Source of the DNA: Wenzhouxiangella sp.
GTDB lineage: Bacteria; Pseudomonadota; Gammaproteobacteria; Xanthomonadales; Wenzhouxiangellaceae
Reading direction: 5' to 3'
Length of the DNA: 7,720 nt
Assembly: GCA_021767625.1 (NCBI GenBank)
Contig: JAASTB010000097.1
Coordinates: 1-7,720, forward strand
Shown here piece after piece: positions 1 through 5,787 of this stretch. Both the position numbers and the translations under genes were made by a program. Positions within the stretch are counted from its first letter, which is position 1. Every line of letters starts with the position of its first letter. The notes under the pieces were generated by a model, which was given only the letters and a program-made list of their open reading frames with translations, was not told the origin of the DNA and ran no database searches.

Positions 1-8
1 ATCGGCAC

Positions 9-14
9 TATACT
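9..14 (+). promoter_or_regulatory. Candidate -10 box for the MAPEG gene
   Basis: TATACT matches the sigma-70 -10 consensus at five of six bases. It lies 31 bases before the ATG at 46, which would give a short leader holding the ribosome binding site. The -35 element would fall outside the window, so this remains a single-box call. Confidence 0.35.
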
Positions 15-30
15 GCCCGTCCGATGTTTC

Positions 31-37
31 GAGGAGG
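31..37 (+). promoter_or_regulatory. Ribosome binding site of the MAPEG gene
   Basis: GAGGAGG is a near-perfect Shine-Dalgarno sequence, 8 bases before the ATG at 46. It settles the start in favour of 46 over an overlapping longer reading frame that begins at 24. Confidence 0.75.
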
Positions 38-45
38 GACTCGCG

Positions 46-453
46 ATGAGCCTCACGATCACCATGTTCTACGCCGGGCTACTCGGTCTGATGTTCCTGG
101 CGCTGGCCTTTCGTGTGGTGCGCTTGCGCCGCAGCCTCCAGGTCGGCCTGGGCAGCGGCGGACACGAGGAGCTCAACCGGGCCGTGCGGGCGCACGCCAA
201 CTTCGCCGAGTACGTGCCGCTGGCCCTGCTGCTGGTTGCGATGGTCGAGGCCGGCACCGCCGCGCCGGTGTGGGCCGTCCACCTGCTGGGCCTGGTCCTG
301 CTGCTGGGGCGTACGATCCACGGTTTCGCCGGGCTCAATCGGCGGTCGGGATACTCTCCAGGGCGTTTCTGGGGAACCAGCCTGACCTGGCTCGTCATCG
401 CCGTTGCCGCGTTGATGGGCATCGCGACCGCCGCAGGCCGCTGGATGCTCTGA
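46..453 (+). CDS. MAPEG family integral membrane protein
   Basis: This 135-residue protein has the size and layout of the bacterial MAPEG family (membrane-associated proteins in eicosanoid and glutathione metabolism). It has about four hydrophobic helices, near residues 5-24, 56-72, 75-91 and 108-128. The family signature is the stretch RAHANFAEYVPLALLL, at about residues 47-62, where the conserved Asn and Glu follow the first cytoplasmic loop. A conserved-looking Arg-Thr-Ile-His follows at about 88-91. Eukaryotic members are glutathione-dependent transferases or peroxidases. Bacterial members of this short type mostly lack a tested substrate, so enzyme activity is not claimed. The start at 46 has a strong GAGGAGG site. 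The gene converges on the Nudix gene with only 4 bases between stop codons, so the two are not in one operon. Family assignment is firm; function is open. Confidence 0.88.
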   Translation: MSLTITMFYAGLLGLMFLALAFRVVRLRRSLQVGLGSGGHEELNRAVRAHANFAEYVPLALLLVAMVEAGTAAPVWAVHLLGLVLLLGRTIHGFAGLNRRSGYSPGRFWGTSLTWLVIAVAALMGIATAAGRWML

Positions 454-457
454 GCGC

Positions 458-988
458 TCAGCTCCCGGCGCGCGACCAGTACAGCGCGGTGTAGATCTTC
501 GGATCAATGGCGAAGCCACGGGCATGCCGCTCGGCCAGCCAGTCGTCGATCCGGTCCCGGCCGACCGCATGGACGACGATGTCTTCGCTGGCGTCGCCGC
601 CGCCGTCGCCCGTCCGAACCAGGTCGGTCGCGCGCACGAACACGGCCATTTCGTCGGTCATGCCGGCCGAAGTCGGGCAGGGCATGATCTCGGCCACGTG
701 GCCAGCGCGCCAGCCTGTTTCCTCCTCGAGTTCGCGGCGAGCGGCTTCGAGCAGCGCTTCGGATTCCCGTCCGGGCTCATCACCGACCAGGCCTGCCGGC
801 AATTCGAGCGTGCGTTGGGCCAGCGGCACGCGGAATTGCTCCACCAGCAGAATTTCGTCCTCCGGGGTCCAGGCGACCAGCACGGCAACGCGGTGCCGGC
901 GCGACACCAGTTCCCAGCCGCCACGGTCCACCAGCTGGAGGTAGCGTCCGGCGTACAATAGAGTGTCGTTTTTGCTCGTGCGGTCCAT
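458..988 (-). CDS. Nudix hydrolase, ADP-ribose pyrophosphatase type
   Basis: This 176-residue protein most likely cleaves ADP-ribose or a related nucleotide sugar into AMP and a sugar phosphate in the cytoplasm. The catalytic half of the Nudix box is intact: Glu77, then RELEEETG at 85-92, whose Glu residues bind the metal. The family feature ELPAG sits at 62-66. A CPTSAGMTDE segment (104-113) lies where ADP-ribose pyrophosphatases such as E. coli NudF carry a SPG/SE-type loop with a catalytic Glu. One departure is that ten residues, not the canonical five, separate Gly66 from Glu77. The ATG at 988 is supported by GAAGGA (998-1003 on the plus strand) at 9 bases spacing. The gene diverges from the exported propeller protein across 103 bases. 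Nudix hydrolase is certain; the exact substrate is inferred from motifs only. Confidence 0.9.
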   Translation of the reverse strand: MDRTSKNDTLLYAGRYLQLVDRGGWELVSRRHRVAVLVAWTPEDEILLVEQFRVPLAQRTLELPAGLVGDEPGRESEALLEAARRELEEETGWRAGHVAEIMPCPTSAGMTDEMAVFVRATDLVRTGDGGGDASEDIVVHAVGRDRIDDWLAERHARGFAIDPKIYTALYWSRAGS

Positions 989-1078
989 GCTTTCGGGTCC
1001 TTCGGGGGATCACCGGAGATCGTGCCTGAACGATTGCGGCCGTCTACAGTCCCATCTCCAGCGAATATTCAAACCAAC

Positions 1079-1082
1079 AGGA
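1079..1082 (+). promoter_or_regulatory. Ribosome binding site deciding the start at 1092
   Basis: AGGA followed by AAA lies 9 bases before the ATG at 1092. The reading frame stays open upstream to an ATG at 963, but that start lies inside the divergent Nudix gene. It would also put 43 residues, several of them charged, in front of an evident signal peptide. The start at 1092 is therefore preferred. Confidence 0.6.
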
Positions 1083-1091
1083 AAACGGATT

Positions 1092-2567
1092 ATGCGCATT
1101 ATCGCACCGGTCTTCAGCCTGGCCATCGTCTTGCTGCTCTCCGCCACCGCGGCGGCACAGTCGGCCCCGGATGCGGACCAGGAACAGAAGGACCAGTCCG
1201 CGCCGACCCGCCCGGAATCCTCCCAGCAACCGCCATCACCCGGCCAGCAGTTCAGTCACTGGTTCGACAGGGCCGCCAGCGCCTACCAGCAACAGGATAT
1301 CGAGGGCTGGGTAAAGGCAACCGAAGAGCTCCACAAGCTGCGCCCCTACAACCAGGATTTCATGCGGCACCTGGTCGAGGGCCACGCGCGGCTCGGCAAT
1401 CTCAGCAAGGCCTACGACATCATGCTCAAGATGCAGCGCCAGGGCCTGTCCGAGGACTGGGATTCCATCGATGCCGTTGAACCGATGCGCAATCACGAGC
1501 TCTACGACCATCTAACCGGCCTGATGGCCGAAGCCGGTGAGCCGTTCGGCGACGTCAGCACGTGGTCGCGCCTGGACAGCGAGTACGCGATGCCGGAAGC
1601 GATGGCGTTCGACGAGAGCGCCGACCGGGTGCTCGTGGGCACCGTGCGCGACGGCCTGATCCTGTCGAGCAGCGACGGAGAGGAGTGGGAAACCCTGGTT
1701 TCCGCCGAAGACCTGCCGCAACTCCAGGGCGTATTCGACCTCGCGGTCGACGCCGAACGAGGGTACCTGTGGGTAGCATCAGGCAACGTGCCTTATTTCC
1801 GGGGCAACGCGCGGGAAGACGGCGTTCGCAGCGCGCTGCTGCGCCTGGATCTCGAGACCGGCGAACTCCAGCGCGAATTCCCGCTCAGCAGCGGTGGCGG
1901 TCGCAACCTGATCGGGTCGCTGGTCGTTGCCGGAGACGGCACGGTCTTCGCTGCCGATACCCAGGCGCCGGTCATCTACCGGCTCGAACCCGATGCCGAT
2001 GAACTCAAGCCTTATTTCGGGCACCCCGGCTTTACCAGCCTGCGCGGCATGGCCCTCAACGAAGATGGCAGCCTGCTCTACGTCGCCGACTACGCGCTGG
2101 GCATCTTCGTGATCGATGCCACCGGCGGCCAGCAGGCCTGGCAGCTGGCGGTTCCGGAGACTTTCAACGCCGGCGGTATCGATGGACTGTTCTGGTGGAA
2201 CGATCACCTGATCGCGATCCAGAACGCGATCACGCCCCAGCGCGTCGTTCGCCTGAAGCTGGGCAAGGACGGGCTCGGGGTTACGGCGGTTGCCCCGCTG
2301 GCGGCCGCGCTCGAATCCTTCGACATGCCCACTTTCGGCGTGATGGACGGCCGGGAACTCTATTTCTTCGCCGTCAGCCACTGGCGCCACGTCAACGCCG
2401 CCGGCGGCGTCGAAGGGGAGTTGCCCGATGTGCCCATCATGAACATCGACGTCGACAACGCTTCGGTCCAGGTCGTCGGTCAGGAAGTGCTCGAGCAGCT
2501 CAATCGCCAGCAAGAACAGCAGCAACAGCAGCAGCCGGAACAGGGCGAGCCGGACGCCGAAGGCTGA
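1092..2567 (+). CDS. Exported TPR-like / beta-propeller-like protein of unknown function
   Basis: This is a 491-residue protein I do not recognise as a named family. Residues 1-22 form a Sec signal peptide (MRII, then a hydrophobic run, then ATAAAQ), so it should act in the periplasm or outside. Residues 24-55 are Gln/Pro/Ser-rich and probably disordered. Residues 56-150 look helical, with TPR-like hairpins: FDRAASAYQQQDIEGWVKA, then a stretch around residues 93-113 containing GHARLGNLSKAYDIM. From about 165 to 460 short beta-rich units recur. Examples are PEAMAFDESADRVLVGT, GVFDLAVDAERGYLWVAS, SLVVAGDGTVFAAD and GMALNEDGSLLYVAD. This is the pattern of NHL/SMP-30-like propeller blades. The C-terminus ends in a Gln run (about 473-481) and an acidic tail. 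It could be a sensor, a binding scaffold or a lactonase-like enzyme. No catalytic residues can be assigned. It diverges from the Nudix gene and converges on the exonuclease gene, so it appears monocistronic. Confidence 0.8.
   Translation: MRIIAPVFSLAIVLLLSATAAAQSAPDADQEQKDQSAPTRPESSQQPPSPGQQFSHWFDRAASAYQQQDIEGWVKATEELHKLRPYNQDFMRHLVEGHARLGNLSKAYDIMLKMQRQGLSEDWDSIDAVEPMRNHELYDHLTGLMAEAGEPFGDVSTWSRLDSEYAMPEAMAFDESADRVLVGTVRDGLILSSSDGEEWETLVSAEDLPQLQGVFDLAVDAERGYLWVASGNVPYFRGNAREDGVRSALLRLDLETGELQREFPLSSGGGRNLIGSLVVAGDGTVFAADTQAPVIYRLEPDADELKPYFGHPGFTSLRGMALNEDGSLLYVADYALGIFVIDATGGQQAWQLAVPETFNAGGIDGLFWWNDHLIAIQNAITPQRVVRLKLGKDGLGVTAVAPLAAALESFDMPTFGVMDGRELYFFAVSHWRHVNAAGGVEGELPDVPIMNIDVDNASVQVVGQEVLEQLNRQQEQQQQQQPEQGEPDAEG
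2508..2543 (+). repeat. CAG-rich triplet tract encoding a polyglutamine tail
   Basis: Twelve consecutive in-frame codons are almost all CAG or CAA, interrupted by two GAA and one CCG. They encode a QQE, six Gln, PEQ pattern at the end of the propeller protein. The mix of CAG and CAA makes the tract less slippery than a pure repeat, but it remains a candidate for length variation between strains. Confidence 0.6.
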
Positions 2568-2587
2568 TTGAAGCCGTGCCGGTCCAC

Positions 2588-2609
2588 GGCCGGGCCTGCG
2601 GGCCCGGTC
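2588..2609. terminator. GC-rich hairpin between convergent genes, possible bidirectional terminator
   Basis: CCGGGCC (2590-2596) and GGCCCGG (2601-2607) form a perfect 7-bp stem around a TGCG tetraloop. A G-T wobble and a further G-C pair can extend it. It sits between the propeller protein (stop at 2565-2567) and the exonuclease, and its 3' edge touches the exonuclease stop codon. Neither side has a run of T, so it is not a canonical intrinsic terminator. Position and stem strength are the only support. Confidence 0.4.
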
Positions 2610-3525
2610 AGGACCCGCCCAGGCGGTGCAGCCGCTCGCGCAGCGGCCGGCCGAAGCCCAGGCTGTCGAGCAGCGCGTCGAGCGCGTCGCGGTCGCCGCT
2701 CCTGCGATCCAGTTCCCCGATTTCGGCCAGCATCGGCACTTCCGTGTGCAGACCGGTCAGGCGGCGGGCCAGGCGCGCTGCCGGCTCATGTTGCCTGAGC
2801 TTCGCGCCCAGGGTCTTTGCGCCCCGGATCTTAAGCCACGCGATTTCATCGAGGCGCTCGTAGATCGCGTCGAGGCTGCCGAAGTGGGCCATCAGCGCGC
2901 TTGCGGTCTTGGGGCCGACGCCCGGTACGCCGGGAATGTTGTCGACCGCGTCGCCGGTCAGCGCGAGGAAATCGGCAATCTGGTGAGGATGCACCCCGAA
3001 GTGATCGAAAACGCCCCGGCGATCCAGGCGACGGCGGCGAGAGAAGTCCCACCAGTGGTCCTCGTCGACCAGTAGCTGCGCGAGGTCCTTGTCGCCGGTT
3101 ACCACGCAGACCGGCTGGCCCCGCGTTCGGCACTGGTCGGCCAGGGTGGCGATCAGGTCGTCGGCTTCGTAGTAGCTATCCGCGCACACGGTGATCCCCA
3201 GCGCGCGACCGAGATCCTGGCACCACGCGAACTGTCGCTTGAGCTCTTGCGGGGCGGGGTCACGATTGGCCTTGTAGTCGGGATAGATCTCGTTGCGGAA
3301 CGAGGTCGTGAGCGATTCGTCGAAAGCCACCGCGACGTGCCGCGCCCGGGTCTGCTCGAGCAGTTCGCACAGGAAACGGGCAAAGCCGTAGACCGCATTG
3401 GTGGGGCGGCCGGCTGGATCGGCGAAGCGGTCGGGCATGCTGTGCCAGGCGCGGAAGATGTAGACGCTGGCGTCGACCAGGTAGACCTGCCGGCCCTCGG
3501 CCCCGTTGGATTGCTGCGGCGTCAA
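2608..3525 (-). CDS. Free-standing 5'-3' exonuclease (FEN / PolA N-terminal domain family)
   Basis: This 305-residue protein matches the 5' nuclease domain of DNA polymerase I without a polymerase domain, a type that includes E. coli ExoIX. The acidic metal-binding residues are in order: Asp18 (YLVDAS), Asp69 (AFDES), Glu120/Asp122/Asp123 (YEADDL), Asp145 and Asp147 (GDKDL), and Asp192 and Asp195. The YKANR motif is at 84-88, the usual place of the conserved Tyr and basic residues that contact DNA. The helix-three-turn-helix DNA-binding motif is unmistakable: GDAVDNIPGVPGVGPKTA at 191-208. The expected role is removing 5' flaps or RNA primers in repair or replication. The likely start is TTG at 3525, sharing the TTGA overlap with the HNH stop. 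The first in-frame ATG after it (residue 30) would remove Asp18. No clear Shine-Dalgarno precedes the TTG, so translation probably depends on coupling. The enzyme family is sure; the exact start is less so. Confidence 0.92.
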   Translation of the reverse strand: MTPQQSNGAEGRQVYLVDASVYIFRAWHSMPDRFADPAGRPTNAVYGFARFLCELLEQTRARHVAVAFDESLTTSFRNEIYPDYKANRDPAPQELKRQFAWCQDLGRALGITVCADSYYEADDLIATLADQCRTRGQPVCVVTGDKDLAQLLVDEDHWWDFSRRRRLDRRGVFDHFGVHPHQIADFLALTGDAVDNIPGVPGVGPKTASALMAHFGSLDAIYERLDEIAWLKIRGAKTLGAKLRQHEPAARLARRLTGLHTEVPMLAEIGELDRRSGDRDALDALLDSLGFGRPLRERLHRLGGS

Positions 3526-4121
3526 AACGTGGCGGTCAGGCGTTTGCGCAGGACGCTGTTGCGCGGGAAGTGGGCGAGCAGGAACTCCATCTGGTCGGCC
3601 AGGATGCGACGACCCTGAAGGTAGACGTACTCGGCGTGCGTGGGCGTGAAGGGAATGGCCAGCAGCTGCATACCCGCTTCTTCGGGCGTGCGTGAACCCT
3701 TGTGGTTGTTGCAGCGCTTGCAGGCCGTGACCACGTTGGCCCATGTGTCGACCCCGCCCTGGGAGATCGGGTGCACGTGGTCTCTCGACAGGTCGCGATC
3801 CCGGAACTGCTCCCCGCAGTAGAGGCACAGGTTTTCGTCACGGCGAAACAGGGCCCGGTTCGACAGCGGCGGCGTATAGCGATCATAGAAACGATGGGCG
3901 TCGGGGTGTGAGCCATGCGTGGCGATGATGGCGTTGACCGGGATCTCGGTGCGCCGGCCGCTGCTGGCGTTGATGCCGCCGTGGAGGCGATAGAGCACGC
4001 TGCCGAGGGCGTAGCAGACCTGGTCGAGCACGATGAGGCGAACCGCGGCCTGGTAGCCGATCCATTCGAGCGGCATTCCGGTGACGTCGGTTCGCAGTAC
4101 TTGCTGGTCCAGGTTCAGCAT
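3522..4121 (-). CDS. HNH endonuclease, zinc-bound, COG1403-like
   Basis: This 199-residue protein has an HNH nuclease domain at about residues 92-151. A CLYC knuckle (Cys99, Cys102) and CKRC (Cys134, Cys137) form the structural zinc site. SRDHVHP (112-118) carries the catalytic His region, WANVV (127-131) the central Asn, and NNHKG (138-142) the last part of the motif. RTPEEAGM after it is typical of the bacterial McrA/COG1403-type group. The N-terminal 90 residues begin LNLDQQVL and include an alpha-rich segment, as in that group, whose natural substrates are mostly unknown. The ATG at 4121 is preceded by GGAGAG (plus-strand 4128-4133) at 6 bases, a good site. The stop overlaps the start of the 5'-3' exonuclease, so the two are co-transcribed and probably co-translated. 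A DNA cleavage or repair role is inferred. Nothing marks it as a homing enzyme: there is no intron, intein or phage context. Confidence 0.9.
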   Translation of the reverse strand: MLNLDQQVLRTDVTGMPLEWIGYQAAVRLIVLDQVCYALGSVLYRLHGGINASSGRRTEIPVNAIIATHGSHPDAHRFYDRYTPPLSNRALFRRDENLCLYCGEQFRDRDLSRDHVHPISQGGVDTWANVVTACKRCNNHKGSRTPEEAGMQLLAIPFTPTHAEYVYLQGRRILADQMEFLLAHFPRNSVLRKRLTATF

Positions 4122-4142
4122 ATTGTGCTCTCCAGGTCATGC

Positions 4143-4162
4143 CGACCCAAGATGTTGGGTCG
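4143..4162. promoter_or_regulatory. Perfect 8-bp inverted repeat upstream of the HNH-exonuclease unit
   Basis: CGACCCAA and TTGGGTCG flank a four-base spacer (GATG on the plus strand). The repeat starts 21 bases upstream of the HNH start codon, just beyond its ribosome binding site, in the region shared with the degQ-like gene. It could be a dimeric repressor operator or, if transcribed from the minus strand, a leader hairpin close to the ribosome binding site. Its arms match no operator I can name. Confidence 0.5.
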
Positions 4163-4178
4163 CGAAACCTGTGTTGCG

Positions 4179-4206
4179 CCTATATCATCCGGTTTTTGCG
4201 TACAAA
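4179..4206 (-). promoter_or_regulatory. Weak candidate promoter for the HNH-exonuclease unit
   Basis: On the minus strand TTTGTA (4206-4201) and TATAGG (4184-4179) are separated by 16 bases. The -10 matches at four of six positions and the -35 at about three. Transcription from it would begin just upstream of the inverted repeat at 4143-4162. No equally good pair was found on the plus strand for the degQ-like gene. Confidence 0.22.
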
Positions 4207-4327
4207 TGCAACCCCGGCGGACGCCGTCTCCGGGCCTGCGCGCCGGCAGCGGATCGAGTGAACCCGACGCCGTGTGCATCAGTCCAAAGGCGCGTCCTGC
4301 CACTCACAACATCGAGGCTAAAGGCGC

Positions 4328-5686
4328 ATGATGAACAACACATTTCGGATTTCTGTCGCATTCGCGCTGCTCCTCGCGCTGCGCGTCGCGCCTGCGGCGC
4401 TGCCCGCATCGGTCGACGGCGAGCCGCTGCCCTCGCTGGCCCCGGTGCTGGAGGAGGTCATGCCGGCGGTCGTGAACGTGCACACACGCACCCGCGTGCA
4501 GGTGCGCACCAGTCCCTTCTTCGACGATCCCTTTTTCCGCCGCTTCTTCGATTTCCCCAGCATGCCGCGCGAACGCGTGCAGCAGAGCCTGGGTTCGGGC
4601 GTGATCGTCGATGCCGAAGACGGCTACGTGCTGACCAACAACCATGTGATCGAGGGTGCCGACGACATCGCCGTTCGCCTCGAGGACGGCCGCGAGTTCG
4701 CCGCCGAGTTCGTGGGCGCCGATCGCGATACCGACCTGGCCGTCATCCGCATCGACGCCGGCGACCTCGCCGAGCTGCCACTCGACGAATCCGACCGCCT
4801 GCGGGTGGGCGATTTCGTGGTGGCCGTTGGCAACCCGTTCGGTCTCGGCCAGACGGTGACCTCCGGTATCGTGTCGGCGCTGGGCAGAAGCGGCCTGCGC
4901 GGGCTCGAATACCAGAATTTCATCCAGACCGACGCCTCGATCAACCCCGGCAACTCCGGCGGCGCCCTGATCAACCTGCGCGGCGAGCTGGTCGGGATCA
5001 ACACGGCGATATTCACGCCCTCGGGCGGCAACGTCGGCATCGGGTTTGCCATCCCGGTCAGCACGGCGGCCTACGTGATGGCGCAGCTCATCGAATACGG
5101 CGAAGTGCGGCGGGGCTCGTTCGGCGTGGAGGTGCAGGATCTCGACGAGGAACTGCGTGAGGCGCTGGGTCTCGAATCCGCGCGAGGCGCCGTCGTGACC
5201 CGGCTCGACGACGACTCGGCCTTGCGGACCGCGGGGCTCGAGGCCGGCGACGTGATCGTCGCCGTCGACGGTCGACCGGTCGAGAACGCCCAGGGCCTGC
5301 GCAATATCGAGGGCCTGCTGGCCGTGGGCAGCCGCGTGCGCGTGCAATACCTGCGTGATGGAGAACGCGAGTCGGTTCGCATCGTCATCGAGGAAAACCT
5401 GGACGAGCGGATTTCAGGCCAGCGCCTCGACGAACGCCTCGACGGCGCCGCCCTGGTGAGAATTCCCGAGCGCGCGCGGGCACAAGGCGTTCTGGTGGAA
5501 AACGTGCGCCGCAACTCCGCGGCCTGGAACGCGGGGCTGCGCCCGGGCGATCTCGTGGTCGCGGTCAATCGCCAGCGCGTGCGCGACCTGGCCGAAATGC
5601 GTCGCGCCTTCCCGCTCGACGCCGACGCCGAGCTCACGCTCGAGATTCGTCGCCGCGGCGGCGCCTATCGCGTGCCCTTCGATTGA
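4328..5686 (+). CDS. degQ: DegQ/DegP-type periplasmic serine endoprotease with two PDZ domains
   Basis: This 452-residue HtrA-family protease degrades misfolded envelope proteins in the periplasm. A signal peptide covers about residues 1-28. The trypsin-like domain carries the full triad: His106 (TNNHVIEGAD), Asp136 (DRDTDLAVIRI) and Ser210 (NPGNSGGAL). Residues 62-83, FFDDPFFRRFF and on, match the LA loop that holds the resting hexamer in DegP/DegQ. PDZ1 spans about 262-355 and PDZ2 about 365-448. The length is close to E. coli DegQ (455), and the double PDZ excludes single-PDZ DegS. The DegQ versus DegP distinction rests on the short LA loop region, so the symbol is a best fit. Two ATGs are adjacent (4328 and 4331); GAGG at 4315-4318 and AAAGG at 4320-4324 could serve either. 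The gene diverges from the HNH gene and is followed after 101 bases by a metalloprotease on the same strand. Confidence 0.95.
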   Translation: MMNNTFRISVAFALLLALRVAPAALPASVDGEPLPSLAPVLEEVMPAVVNVHTRTRVQVRTSPFFDDPFFRRFFDFPSMPRERVQQSLGSGVIVDAEDGYVLTNNHVIEGADDIAVRLEDGREFAAEFVGADRDTDLAVIRIDAGDLAELPLDESDRLRVGDFVVAVGNPFGLGQTVTSGIVSALGRSGLRGLEYQNFIQTDASINPGNSGGALINLRGELVGINTAIFTPSGGNVGIGFAIPVSTAAYVMAQLIEYGEVRRGSFGVEVQDLDEELREALGLESARGAVVTRLDDDSALRTAGLEAGDVIVAVDGRPVENAQGLRNIEGLLAVGSRVRVQYLRDGERESVRIVIEENLDERISGQRLDERLDGAALVRIPERARAQGVLVENVRRNSAAWNAGLRPGDLVVAVNRQRVRDLAEMRRAFPLDADAELTLEIRRRGGAYRVPFD

Positions 5687-5729
5687 GCGGCCGGGTGCAA
5701 CTTGCCCGGTGCCGGGGCGTCGGGGGCGC

Positions 5730-5758
5730 TTGCCTGGCCGGCGAAAGGGGTTTAATGT
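5730..5758 (+). promoter_or_regulatory. Candidate sigma-70 promoter for the metalloprotease gene
   Basis: TTGCCT (5730-5735) and TAATGT (5753-5758) are separated by 17 bases, giving four-of-six matches to both consensus boxes. Transcription would begin near 5765, downstream of the first possible ATG (5755) and upstream of the ATG at 5788. If real, it supports the later start and transcription independent of the degQ-like gene. Confidence 0.3.
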
Positions 5759-5787
5759 CGTTTCAGACCCATCCCCGCGAGTCGGCC

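Noticed and set aside
1779..2525. 248-codon minus-strand reading frame across the propeller protein
   Set aside because: An antisense shadow of a gene with a signal peptide and ribosome binding site. No motif is seen in the antisense product.
3526..3828. Long N-terminal extension of the exonuclease, with an in-frame ATG at 3828
   Set aside because: The extra 101 residues overlap the HNH catalytic domain in another frame. They are Arg/Pro/Gly-rich like an out-of-frame translation and show no family similarity.
3522..4121. HNH gene as a homing endonuclease or phage/mobile element gene
   Set aside because: No intron, intein, integrase, direct repeats or shift in base composition is visible, and its neighbours are ordinary chromosomal genes.
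4161..4210. SigmaE-type promoter for the degQ-like gene
   Set aside because: A GAAACCT segment vaguely resembles the sigmaE -35 box (GGAACTT), but no matching -10 box lies at the right distance.
4304..5347. Long reading frame on the minus strand across the degQ-like gene
   Set aside because: It is a complement shadow of the high-GC degQ-like gene. It has no ribosome binding site or recognisable domain, and the plus-strand gene has a complete protease active site.
5691..5709. Hairpin CCGGG...CCCGG after the degQ-like stop as a terminator
   Set aside because: Only five Watson-Crick pairs with a nine-base loop and no T tract follow. In this GC-rich sequence it is not distinguishable from chance.
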